From contig NZ_PVSS01000001.1 in assembly GCF_003025005.1 (NCBI RefSeq), positions 124,001 through 188,000 on the forward strand: 64,000 nt of DNA, given 5' to 3'. Positions 8,864 to 16,999 of this stretch are shown in pieces (positions within the stretch are counted from its first letter, which is position 1; each line of letters opens with the position of its first letter). The notes under the pieces are model-generated. The model was given only the letters and a program-made list of their open reading frames with translations, searched no databases and was not told where the DNA came from. The stretch comes from Brumimicrobium mesophilum. Lineage in GTDB: Bacteria; Bacteroidota; Bacteroidia; Flavobacteriales_D; Crocinitomicaceae. The position numbers were made by a program, and so were the translations under genes.

Positions 8864-9658
8864 TTATGTTGGACTTTGATTTTTAATAATCTTCCAAAAC
8901 AGAGCTGGAGAAAAACGCTTAATCTTAGCGGCTAAAATTTCTTTCCCTCCTATTAAAACTTCCTTTTTCTTCTTTATTGTTGCCTTCAAAATTTGATTTA
9001 CACATTCCTCCACTGACATTCCAGTTTCTTGATTGTGGTCCATCACTCCATGTGCTTTTCCATCTTCTGTTAATGCACTTTTTGAAATTGGCGTATTTAT
9101 TTTCCCAGGACAAACAATAGTTACGTTGATATTATTTTTCGCTTCCTCCAACAAAACACTGTCATAATAACCGTGTAACGCATGTTTGGAGGCAGAATAC
9201 GCTGAACGCAGATAAAATCCGAACTTTCCTGCTATACTCGAAGTGATAATAATGTGCCCTTTTTGTTGCTTTTGCATATAAGGCAAAACCGCTTTCGTTA
9301 AAGCAATATTTCCAAAATAATTTACCTCCATAATTCTTCGATCAACGTCAATTGAAGTTTTTGAAGCTTCACCACGTTGAGAAATTCCGCCGCTATTAAA
9401 AAGGTAATCAATGCGTTGATATTTTTCAACAACAGTTTTAGCTAAATCATCGAAATGACCGTTATCTGCTAAATCTAATTGCAAAACAGTATGATCTTCA
9501 GCACCTTTTAATAATGATTTTAACTTTTCCAGTTCTGCTACATTTCGTGCAGACAAAATTAATTTACTTCCTAATTCAGCCAATTGTACCGCCAGCTCCT
9601 TCCCTATTCCCGAAGATGCTCCAGTTATCCAAACTACTTTATTGGCAAACTTTTTCAT
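8864..9658 (-). CDS. Short-chain dehydrogenase/reductase
   Basis: 264 residues. Classical SDR: the NAD(P)-binding TGASSGIG is at 12-19, an Asn-Ser-Gly-Gly segment replaces the usual NNAG near 88-91, and the catalytic Ser140/141, Tyr154 and Lys158 (YSASK) are present. The length and the C-terminal extension with IKRFSP and an aromatic-rich end match membrane-associated SDRs acting on hydrophobic substrates, such as the DHRS7-like group. The substrate cannot be told from sequence. It is first in a unit with the phosphatase and methylase genes. Confidence 0.9.
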   Translation of the reverse strand: MKKFANKVVWITGASSGIGKELAVQLAELGSKLILSARNVAELEKLKSLLKGAEDHTVLQLDLADNGHFDDLAKTVVEKYQRIDYLFNSGGISQRGEASKTSIDVDRRIMEVNYFGNIALTKAVLPYMQKQQKGHIIITSSIAGKFGFYLRSAYSASKHALHGYYDSVLLEEAKNNINVTIVCPGKINTPISKSALTEDGKAHGVMDHNQETGMSVEECVNQILKATIKKKKEVLIGGKEILAAKIKRFSPALFWKIIKNQSPT

Positions 9659-9862
9659 AGTTGCAAAGATATTGAAAAGGTTTGAATGAAAAGTAAAAAA
9701 TTATAAATGATAAATTTGCTTGAATTCACTTTTCACTTCTAATTTTTCATGTTTAATCCTATTGATTATTTATCATAAGTTACATTAATAAAGAACTTAA
9801 TGACCAATAAATAATTTTCTAAGGAAATAAAGAGTAAATTCGCCCTCCCTTAAATCAATAGG

Positions 9863-10711
9863 ATGAAAGAAGCATTTATCAAATCATTTATATATATTTT
9901 TCTTGGTGTAATTCTAACTTTAGATTCTTTAACGATTGCTCAAAATACAAATCAAACAGATAAAGGTGGATTTTACCTTTATTGGGGTTACAACCGAAGT
10001 GCATATACCAATAGTGATTTAAGCTTTAGTGGACGTGGTTATGACTTTACGTTAAAAAACATGACTGCTTCAGACAATCCCGAAAAGTTGTCAAGCACCT
10101 ATCTCAACATTCAGAAAATTACTATTCCTCAGTTTAATGTAAGAATGGGTTACTTTTTCAAAGATAACTGGGCGTTGACGGTTGGTTATGACCACATGAA
10201 ATATCTGATGGACCATCCGCAAGAAGTCATCATAGATGGTTATGTTGAACCAGGACTTAGTAATTTGTGGAGTGGTCAATATGAAAATCAATTAACTCCT
10301 TTAACTTACGATCACATCCATTATGAAAATTCAGATGGATTAAATTATATACGTTTTGAACTGGCCCGCTACTTTGATTTATTATCGCTTGGACAAAATG
10401 ATTGGTTTAGGGTTCGCGGACAAGCAGCTGTTTCTTCAGGAATAATTTTATCATTCAACGACTTTAATTTTGGAAATGTATTTACAAGAAGAACCATTTC
10501 TGTTTCTGGATATGGAATTTCACTTCACCCAGGATTAAGATTCGAGTTCTTTAATCATGTATTCTTACAAACCAATGGAGCAGCAGGTTTTATGCATCAA
10601 GTTAAAGTAAGAAATCGCCCGGATGTACAAATCGCAATTGCGAAACAAAAATTTGGTTATTTAGCTTCCGAAATCGTTTTGGGTTATACTTGGAGATTTG
10701 GTAAGGATTAG
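9863..10711 (+). CDS. Outer-membrane beta-barrel protein of unknown function
   Basis: 282 residues. A signal peptide (hydrophobic core about 8-25, ending LTIAQ) is followed by alternating hydrophobic/polar strands and a C-terminal YTWRFGKD typical of barrels. The mature start, GGFYLYWGYNRSAYTNSD, is of a kind seen in a conserved Bacteroidota barrel family of unknown role. A gene-proximal TAAATTCG (about 9835) could be a weak -7 box. It stands alone between the SDR unit and hemH. Confidence 0.75.
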   Translation: MKEAFIKSFIYIFLGVILTLDSLTIAQNTNQTDKGGFYLYWGYNRSAYTNSDLSFSGRGYDFTLKNMTASDNPEKLSSTYLNIQKITIPQFNVRMGYFFKDNWALTVGYDHMKYLMDHPQEVIIDGYVEPGLSNLWSGQYENQLTPLTYDHIHYENSDGLNYIRFELARYFDLLSLGQNDWFRVRGQAAVSSGIILSFNDFNFGNVFTRRTISVSGYGISLHPGLRFEFFNHVFLQTNGAAGFMHQVKVRNRPDVQIAIAKQKFGYLASEIVLGYTWRFGKD

Positions 10712-10910
10712 AGGTATGAGTGTTTGGATCTTTATTATTAAGAAAAGAAAAAGAGATTCCTCCATTTCTGAAAATCATAGATTTTAAGCAATGATCGGAA
10801 TGACGATCGGTTGGTTATAAAGTCAAAAAAGGGGAGGAAAAGATGACGCAGGCCTTCAAGAAGCTCAGTCTTCACTAGCAACGCGGATAATAACTAATTT
10901 TTCTACTCAT

Positions 10911-10944
10911 AAAAATACCATTCACCAAAAGGCAAATGGCATTT
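10911..10944 (-). terminator. Probable terminator of hemH
   Basis: Read on the minus strand, AAATGCCATTT pairs imperfectly with AATGGTATTTTT across a 10-nt loop and runs into T's. It begins about 30 nt after the hemH stop. Confidence 0.65.
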
Positions 10945-10973
10945 AAAATATGTTTGAAGATTTCTTATAAAGA

Positions 10974-12008
10974 CTACATTCTATTTCTCACCAAATCTTC
11001 TAAACAATCAATAAACCTAGGATGATCATTTGTACTTGGTACCAATTGAACGATTTCACCTCCTAATTTTTGGAAATCTTCGTGATATTCAACTCCGATT
11101 TCAACAATAGTTTCTAAACAATCAGCAACAAAAGCAGGACTAAAGGCTAAAATTCTTTTCGCTCCTTCCTTTGCCCAATCTTCAACCACTTTATCTGAGA
11201 ATGGAGTCAACCATTTCTTATTTAAGCGCGATTGAAAAGCGACAGTATAATCATCCTCTGTTAAACCTAACTTATCCGCTATTGCTCTAGTTGTCGCGTA
11301 ACATTGTGCTTTATAGCAGAACCTGTTTTTATTATTCAATTCTGTTTCACAAGGTTGATCTTCACACAAACCATCGTCATAAACTTTATCTACGTGTTGA
11401 TCTGGCAAACCGTGATAAGAGAACAAAATTCTATCATAACTTTTAATGTCAAACTCTTTTGTTCGCTCAACGACTGCATCAATATAATCCTTGTGATCAT
11501 AGAAATCTACAACCGTTGAAATTTCAGGAATTACCCACCATTTTCTGATGATATTGATTGCTTTTTCTATTGCTGTTCCTCCTGAAGCACTTGCATACTG
11601 CGGAAATAATGGAAGAATAATAATTTTATCGTAATTCTGACGACGCATTTCTTCAAGCACGATATCCATTGAAGGATTACGGTATCGCATTGCTAAATGA
11701 ACTGTAACGTCTTCATCCTTGAAACGCTCTTGTAGCAATTTCTTTTTGCTTTCTGAATAAGTTAACAATGGTGAAGTTCCACCACTCAAATCCCATAATT
11801 CTTGATAGATTTTGGTAGAATTCTTTACTCTAAATGGTATTATTATACCGTTCACCAAAAGATTTCTTTTAAACGCTGGATAATCTATTACCCTAGGATC
11901 ATTTAAAAATTCTTTTAAATAAACCTTTACATCACTTAGCTTTGGGCTATCTGGTGTTCCAAGTTGGATCAATAAAACACCGGTTCTTTTCTTTCTAATT
12001 TCCTCCAT
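10974..12008 (-). CDS. hemH: Ferrochelatase
   Basis: Inserts Fe2+ into protoporphyrin IX (or coproporphyrin III) at the end of haem synthesis. The frame opens at 12044, but the ATG at 12008 (MEEIRKKRTG) is preferred. It gives 344 residues, and homology starts at once with GVLLIQLGTPDSP. Conserved features are SYHGLPDQH (catalytic His), FQSRLNKKWLTP and FSPAFVADCLETIVEIG with its metal-site glutamates. After SYHGLPDQH there are four cysteines in a C-x4-C ... C-x3-C arrangement within about 25 residues. Some bacterial ferrochelatases carry a [2Fe-2S] cluster on internal cysteines in this region. It appears monocistronic. Confidence 0.95.
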   Translation of the reverse strand: MEEIRKKRTGVLLIQLGTPDSPKLSDVKVYLKEFLNDPRVIDYPAFKRNLLVNGIIIPFRVKNSTKIYQELWDLSGGTSPLLTYSESKKKLLQERFKDEDVTVHLAMRYRNPSMDIVLEEMRRQNYDKIIILPLFPQYASASGGTAIEKAINIIRKWWVIPEISTVVDFYDHKDYIDAVVERTKEFDIKSYDRILFSYHGLPDQHVDKVYDDGLCEDQPCETELNNKNRFCYKAQCYATTRAIADKLGLTEDDYTVAFQSRLNKKWLTPFSDKVVEDWAKEGAKRILAFSPAFVADCLETIVEIGVEYHEDFQKLGGEIVQLVPSTNDHPRFIDCLEDLVRNRM

Positions 12009-12175
12009 CAAATAAAGAATTGTAATTATATAACTCTTAAACACGGTAAAGATAATAAGGTTTTAGAAGAACGCTATATTTGAAAAGTTTTCAATTTAAA
12101 AATGAATCAAAAATCATGTTTTAATCATTCAGGATATAAAAACTGAAATCAATATAACTTTATTAAATTCGCACT

Positions 12176-12610
12176 ATGTTATCCAAGAAAACAAAATATG
12201 GAATTAAAGCTTTAACTTACATTTGTGGACATGAAAGTGATGGTCCCATTCCAATTTCTAAAATTTCTGAAGCGGAAAACATCTCTCATAAATTCCTTGA
12301 GACCATACTACTAACACTAAAAAAAGGTGGAATAGTTTCCTCTAAAAAAGGAAAAGGTGGTGGGTATTATTTACTCAAGGATCCCTATGAGATTTTAATG
12401 AGTGATATCATTCGACTGCTCAGCGGACCTATAGCTATGGTTCCCTGTGTGAGTTTGAATTTCTACGAAAAATGTGATGATTGTCCAGATGAAGAAACTT
12501 GTGGTATCAATAGGTTGATGCTAGAAGTGCGCGACAGTACACTTAAAGTTTTGAGAGAAAAAAGCTTAGCTCAACTCACAAAACAAAGCTCCAGGCAAAA
12601 CATCACATAA
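12176..12610 (+). CDS. Rrf2-family transcriptional regulator
   Basis: 144 residues. A winged helix-turn-helix lies at about 1-65, with ISHKFLETILLTLKKGG as recognition region and the GKGGGYYL wing that marks Rrf2. The C-terminal part has Cys91, Cys100, Cys103 and Cys109. IscR uses three cysteines here for its Fe-S cluster, so a cluster or thiol sensor is possible. The gene sits directly upstream of the sulfate-assimilation operon, as CymR-like Rrf2 regulators of cysteine metabolism do. It probably represses those genes, with a candidate site at 12860-12887. Confidence 0.9.
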   Translation: MLSKKTKYGIKALTYICGHESDGPIPISKISEAENISHKFLETILLTLKKGGIVSSKKGKGGGYYLLKDPYEILMSDIIRLLSGPIAMVPCVSLNFYEKCDDCPDEETCGINRLMLEVRDSTLKVLREKSLAQLTKQSSRQNIT

Positions 12611-12850
12611 AACAATAAGCACGGTGCCATCGACTGACTCAATCACCTAGGGTCTAAGCCGTTGACGAGCTCCATCCATGGCTACAACTGAAAGCTATAA
12701 ATTTCTAATCTCCATTAACCTATTTCAAAACGGACAATTATCTTAAAAAACCAACTATATATCAACGTTTTAGAACGCCCGAAAATAATGACCTTTTAAA
12801 AAAAAATTCAAAAAACTGACTTTAGCCATTAATATCTAAAGTATTAAATA
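12611..12850. other. Intergenic region with a GC-richer, non-coding island
   Basis: No gene is seen here. Bases about 12620-12690 are visibly richer in G+C than their flanks and are closed by stops in all three reverse frames I translated. The stretch allows short pairings (GGTG with CACC, GCCAT with ATGGC, AGCC with GGCT), so it may encode a structured RNA or be a relic. It lies upstream of the proposed cys promoter, so it would not be in that operon's leader. I could not match it to an S-box or another riboswitch consensus. Confidence 0.35.
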
Positions 12851-12858
12851 TATATTTG
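12851..12858 (+). promoter_or_regulatory. -7 promoter element of the cys operon
   Basis: TATATTTG fits the Bacteroidota -7 consensus TAnnTTTG, 38 nt before the DUF2061 start. No good TTG lies 19 nt upstream, as expected for a regulated promoter with a weak -33 box. Confidence 0.55.
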
Positions 12859-12859
12859 T

Positions 12860-12887
12860 AATACCCCATTAAGTCGATAGGGTTTAT
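12860..12887 (+). promoter_or_regulatory. Candidate operator overlapping the cys-operon transcription start
   Basis: An imperfect inverted repeat, ATACCC ... GGGTTTAT, with a 12-13 nt centre lies just after the -7 box, where a repressor would block initiation. The neighbouring Rrf2 regulator is the obvious candidate to bind it. No second copy was found upstream of the Rrf2 gene, so this is a hypothesis. Confidence 0.35.
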
Positions 12888-12895
12888 ATTTTAAT

Positions 12896-13150
12896 ATGAT
12901 ATTAGACCAATTATATATTCAAAGAAAATCGAGTTTAAAGACTCCACAGAAAAATGAAAAGCATTCTAGAAGTATTCTGAAAGCAATTTCTTGGCGTGCG
13001 TTAGGAACTTTAGACACAATCGCAATTTCTTGGTTTATTTCAGGCGAATTAAGCATAGCCTTCTCTATTGGTGCATTTGAATTATTGACAAAAACAATCC
13101 TATATTATTTACATGAACGCTTATGGAATGGAATAAACTGGGGTAAATAA
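12896..13150 (+). CDS. DUF2061 small membrane protein
   Basis: 84 residues. The conserved DUF2061 block covers about 20-82: RSILKAISWRALGTLDT, then a membrane segment, IGAFELLTKTILYYLHE and RLWNGINWG at the end. Two transmembrane helices are likely. DUF2061 proteins are repeatedly found with sulfate-assimilation genes in Bacteroidota, and this one leads the cysHDN operon, 8 bp from cysH. Its role (possibly sulfate or sulfite handling at the membrane) is not established. The N-terminal 20 residues are polar and not conserved. Confidence 0.88.
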   Translation: MILDQLYIQRKSSLKTPQKNEKHSRSILKAISWRALGTLDTIAISWFISGELSIAFSIGAFELLTKTILYYLHERLWNGINWGK

Positions 13151-13158
13151 TTATAGTT

Positions 13159-13767
13159 ATGGAGATAGAAAAAGTAAATAAGGAATTAAGAAACAAAAGT
13201 CCAAATGAAATCGTGCAATGGGCAATTGAACATTCAAAAAAACCCGTAATCACCACAAATTTCAGGCCTTACGAAAGTGCCATTCTTCACCTTACAACCG
13301 CTGTTGCGTCGAATTTACAAGTGATTTGGTGCGATACAGGCTACAATACTTCTGCAACATATCGACATGCAAAAGAACTTATTGAGAAATTGAACCTAAA
13401 TATTGAAATCTATGTGCCACGTCAATCCGTTGCCTATAGAAATGTTGTTTTAGGAATTCCAGAAGTAGATACTCCAGAACATGATTTATTTAGTCATCAA
13501 GTGAAATTGGAACCATTTCAAAGAGCAATGAATACTCATTCTCCAGATTTTTGGTTCACTAATTTAAGAAAAGGTCAAACTGCGTTTCGTAACGGAATTG
13601 ATATTGTTTCGCAGGGAAAAGATGGAATCATTAAAGTAAGTCCATTCTATAATTATTCTGATGAAGATCTTGATCTGTACTTGGAAAAACACAACTTACC
13701 CAACGAAAAAAACTATTACGATCCCACAAAAGTATTGGAAAACAGAGAATGTGGAATTCACAAATAA
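13159..13767 (+). CDS. cysH: Phosphoadenylyl-/adenylyl-sulfate reductase
   Basis: 202 residues. Reduces activated sulfate (PAPS or APS) to sulfite using thioredoxin. The PP-loop-like fold is visible around VIWCDTGYNTSATYRHA, and the C-terminus carries ECGIH (Glu197-His201) with the catalytic Cys198. The CC...CxxC cysteines of the [4Fe-4S] APS reductases are missing. No cysC kinase is fused or adjacent, so whether the substrate is PAPS or APS is open. It is the second gene of the operon, between DUF2061 and cysD. Confidence 0.92.
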   Translation: MEIEKVNKELRNKSPNEIVQWAIEHSKKPVITTNFRPYESAILHLTTAVASNLQVIWCDTGYNTSATYRHAKELIEKLNLNIEIYVPRQSVAYRNVVLGIPEVDTPEHDLFSHQVKLEPFQRAMNTHSPDFWFTNLRKGQTAFRNGIDIVSQGKDGIIKVSPFYNYSDEDLDLYLEKHNLPNEKNYYDPTKVLENRECGIHK

Positions 13768-13778
13768 AATCCTGAATT

Positions 13779-14681
13779 ATGAACGATAAAGTAATCAACA
13801 ATCCATTAGAAGACGAAGCAATTTACATTTTCAGAGAGGTTGCAGCACAGTTTGAAAAGCCAGTGATTTTATTTTCTGGTGGAAAGGACTCAATCACCTT
13901 GGTTAGATTGGCCCAAAAAGCATTTTATCCAGCTAAGATTCCATTTCCACTTTTACATATTGACACCGGACATAATTTCCCTGAAACAATAGAATTTCGT
14001 GATCAACTGGTTAAAGAATTAGGACTTGAATTGCATGTTCATTACGTGCAAGACAATATTGACGCAGGAAATGTGCAAGAAGAAAGTGGTAAATACGCTA
14101 GCCGAAATATGTTGCAAACAGATTCATTGTTACAAGCCATAGAGAAACATGGTTTTGATGCTTGTATTGGCGGAGCTAGAAGAGATGAGGAAAAAGCACG
14201 TGCCAAGGAAAGAGTATTTTCTGTTCGTGATGACTTTGGGCAATGGGATGAGAAAAATCAACGCCCAGAGGTTTTCGATATGCTAAACGGAAGAATTGAT
14301 TTCGGTCAGAATGTTCGTGTTTTCCCAATTTCCAATTGGACAGAATTAGATGTGTGGAGCTATATTCAGAAAGAAAACATGGAAATTCCTTCTATCTATT
14401 TTGCACACAAAAGAAATGTTTTCGAAAGAGATGGTTTGATTTGGTCGGCACATGACGAATATGTTTTCCGTGCTGAAGACGAAATCGTAACAGAGAAGAT
14501 TGTCCGATTCAGAACTGTTGGAGATATGAGTTGTACCGCCGCTGTTGAATCTTATGCTTTTGATATAGATAAAGTTGTAGAAGAAATTGCGGCTTCAACT
14601 ATATCGGAGCGAGGAGCTAGAATCGATGACAAGCGCTCAGAAGCAGCTATGGAAAAAAGAAAGCAACAAGGTTATTTTTAG
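13779..14681 (+). CDS. cysD: Sulfate adenylyltransferase subunit 2
   Basis: 300 residues. Catalytic ATP sulfurylase subunit, forming APS from ATP and sulfate, with energy from GTP hydrolysis by CysN. The ATP pyrophosphatase P-loop FSGGKDS is at 32-38. The family segments GGARRDEEKARAKERVFS and FPISNWTELDVW follow. The C-terminus GARIDDKRSEAAMEKRKQQGYF-like region is full length (given in part here). It starts 11 bp after cysH and is followed 34 bp later by cysN. Confidence 0.96.
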   Translation: MNDKVINNPLEDEAIYIFREVAAQFEKPVILFSGGKDSITLVRLAQKAFYPAKIPFPLLHIDTGHNFPETIEFRDQLVKELGLELHVHYVQDNIDAGNVQEESGKYASRNMLQTDSLLQAIEKHGFDACIGGARRDEEKARAKERVFSVRDDFGQWDEKNQRPEVFDMLNGRIDFGQNVRVFPISNWTELDVWSYIQKENMEIPSIYFAHKRNVFERDGLIWSAHDEYVFRAEDEIVTEKIVRFRTVGDMSCTAAVESYAFDIDKVVEEIAASTISERGARIDDKRSEAAMEKRKQQGYF

Positions 14682-14715
14682 ACTCAATACAAAACATTAG
14701 ATAAAAACATTCATC

Positions 14716-15978
14716 ATGATAGAAAATAAAAATAAGGTCTTAAAATTAAGCACAGCAGGAAGTGTAGACGATGGGAAATCGACTCTAATTGGGAGAATAT
14801 TATACGATACGAACTCTTTGACAGATGATAAACTAGAAGCAATTGAAAGAAATAGCAAGCAAAAAGGATTCGATTATTTAGACTTTTCTTTAGCCACTGA
14901 CGGTTTGGTAGCGGAAAGAGAACAAGGAATTACAATTGATGTTGCACACATCTATTTTTCTACATCAAATCGCTCTTACATTATAGCGGACACACCTGGG
15001 CATGTGGAATACACAAGAAACATGGTGACAGGAACTTCAACATCTCAAGTTTCAATTATTCTAATTGATGCAAGAAAAGGAGTAATTGAACAAACGAAAC
15101 GTCACTTTTTTATCAATAACTTGTTGCGCACGAAGGAAGTTGTTGTGGCTGTGAACAAAATGGACCTCATCGATTTTGATGAAGCTAAGTACAATGCAAT
15201 CGTTAAAGATTTCCAGAAAATGATTGCGGCCTCTGACTATAAAAATCAGAATATTACATTTATTCCAGTCAGTGCTTTAAATGGAGATAACGTTGTAAAT
15301 AAATCAGAGAATCTTGCTTGGTTCAAAGGTGAAACAATGATGGAGCATTTGGAAAACATCCGAATGGAAGATATTCAAGAAAAAGCCAAAGCTCGTTTTC
15401 AAGTGCAAACAGTAATTCGCCCAAAAACAGAAGAATTTCATGATTTCAGAGGATATGCTGGAAAATTAAAAGGTGGGGAATTAAAAGTTGGGGATGATGT
15501 TACCATTTTTCCATCAGGTCGAAAATCACAAATCAAATCGATTTCATTTTTCGACAAAGCGTATTTAGCAGCTAGCGCTGGATCTTCGATCTCCATCACT
15601 TTAATGGATGATGTGAATGTGTCAAGAGGAGATTTAATTGTGAAATCTGATGAATTGCCAAAAGAAACGAAGCAATTAAAAGCAACAATTTGCTGGATGG
15701 ATAATCAACCTTTAGAAGTATCATCAACTTTCTTTTTACAACATGGGGCAAAATTGGTGAAGTCTAAAATCAAAGCAATTGATCATAAAATCAGCACAGA
15801 CAACACTGGAGAAATTGAAAAAGTGAATCAACTCAACATGAATGATTTAGGAATGACAGAGATTCAGTTAGCACAGCCTTTACACTTTGACTCCTATTCT
15901 GACAACAAAGGAAATGGAGCTTTTATTTTGATTGATACGAAGAGCAATACGACTGCAGGGGTTGGGTTTATTGAATAA
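14716..15978 (+). CDS. cysN: Sulfate adenylyltransferase subunit 1 (GTPase)
   Basis: 420 residues. This EF-Tu-like GTPase drives APS formation with CysD. GTP-binding motifs are G1 GSVDDGKS (15-22), G3 DTPGH (92-96) and G4 NKMD (147-150), followed by two beta-barrel domains. There is no C-terminal APS kinase (CysC), unlike the CysNC fusion of some bacteria. It is the last gene of the visible operon. No sulfite reductase gene follows, so the pathway must continue elsewhere. Confidence 0.96.
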   Translation: MIENKNKVLKLSTAGSVDDGKSTLIGRILYDTNSLTDDKLEAIERNSKQKGFDYLDFSLATDGLVAEREQGITIDVAHIYFSTSNRSYIIADTPGHVEYTRNMVTGTSTSQVSIILIDARKGVIEQTKRHFFINNLLRTKEVVVAVNKMDLIDFDEAKYNAIVKDFQKMIAASDYKNQNITFIPVSALNGDNVVNKSENLAWFKGETMMEHLENIRMEDIQEKAKARFQVQTVIRPKTEEFHDFRGYAGKLKGGELKVGDDVTIFPSGRKSQIKSISFFDKAYLAASAGSSISITLMDDVNVSRGDLIVKSDELPKETKQLKATICWMDNQPLEVSSTFFLQHGAKLVKSKIKAIDHKISTDNTGEIEKVNQLNMNDLGMTEIQLAQPLHFDSYSDNKGNGAFILIDTKSNTTAGVGFIE

Positions 15979-16010
15979 TACAGAATATATATCGAAAATC
16001 TCAATCTATG

Positions 16011-16784
16011 CTAAAACGAATAATGAACTGAAACAGGAAAGGCCAATTCAAATTTCCTAATGGGAGAATTGGTTTCATATCGCCAAACACTAACCATTCC
16101 GGTAGACAGTTCAGCGGCCAAAGAAACTGAAAAACGTTCATTAAAATAATAGGATGCTCCTAATCTAAAATCGCCATAAAGGTTGGATATACTAAGCTTG
16201 TACTCTTCTTCGAACGCTTCATTTTTAGCAATGTTTTGACTCTGTAATAAATACCTCTTTTCACCTTTCTCTATTCTTTTATATCCATTTTGAAGTTGAA
16301 TTGATGTACTCAAAAACGGTCTGATTTTCTGTTCTACCATGAAGAAATGTGTATATCTCAAACCTGCACTTATTTTGTAATTATAGGCTTTGAACTCAGA
16401 ACTATTCAATTCCCATTCTTCTGGATCTCCACTCATTGGAAAGGGGTTATATGTGCTTCCATCCAGTATTGATTGACGAAAAGAAGATTCAAAACTAATT
16501 AAACTTTTATCCTCATATAAATAACCTACACCCAATGAAATGTAGTTTGAAGTTTCATAGTAATTAGAATATTCACCAAATGGGTCATAATAAATATCAT
16601 CTTTATTCAATGGAAATCCATAGCCACTTCCGGTAATATTGATATTCAATTGACTCTTTACAGTTGAAACAAAACTAAAAAGGAAACTTATAAGTATAAA
16701 AATCAGTTGGAAAGAAAGCTTGTCGCTTTTCAACCAATTTATTTTTAAGGTATCAACTGTAGTTTTAAAATATTTACTTTCCAT
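16011..16784 (-). CDS. Outer-membrane beta-barrel protein of unknown function
   Basis: An ATG at 16850 opens the frame, but the ATG at 16784 (MESKYF) is preferred because it gives a positively charged n-region before the hydrophobic core (LIFILISFLFSFVST) and a cut near VKSQ. The mature part shows alternating beta strands, many aromatic residues and a C-terminal PVSVHYSF ending in Phe, the BAM recognition pattern. It is about 257 residues from this start. It faces cysN tail to tail. No function is recognised. Confidence 0.7.
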   Translation of the reverse strand: MESKYFKTTVDTLKINWLKSDKLSFQLIFILISFLFSFVSTVKSQLNINITGSGYGFPLNKDDIYYDPFGEYSNYYETSNYISLGVGYLYEDKSLISFESSFRQSILDGSTYNPFPMSGDPEEWELNSSEFKAYNYKISAGLRYTHFFMVEQKIRPFLSTSIQLQNGYKRIEKGEKRYLLQSQNIAKNEAFEEEYKLSISNLYGDFRLGASYYFNERFSVSLAAELSTGMVSVWRYETNSPIRKFELAFPVSVHYSF

Positions 16785-16999
16785 AATTAAATTGATTCGA
16801 CATCTAGTTTTCAGGCTAAGTTCTATCCCAATTTTTAAAAAACAAGACAACCATTTTGGAACTTTTACGAAACTAACGAATTAATTTATATTTCCGAATA
16901 ATCTCTTCGAACTATTTTCTTAAGTTCTAGATTGAAAAAAACTGCTAATCAGTATATAATTTACCAGATTTCTTTATCTAAAATGAATGTAATTGATAC

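Noticed and set aside
12611-12895. SAM (S-box) or other riboswitch upstream of the cys operon
   Set aside because: I could not find the S-box core or a SAM-II/III consensus, and the GC-rich part lies before the proposed promoter.
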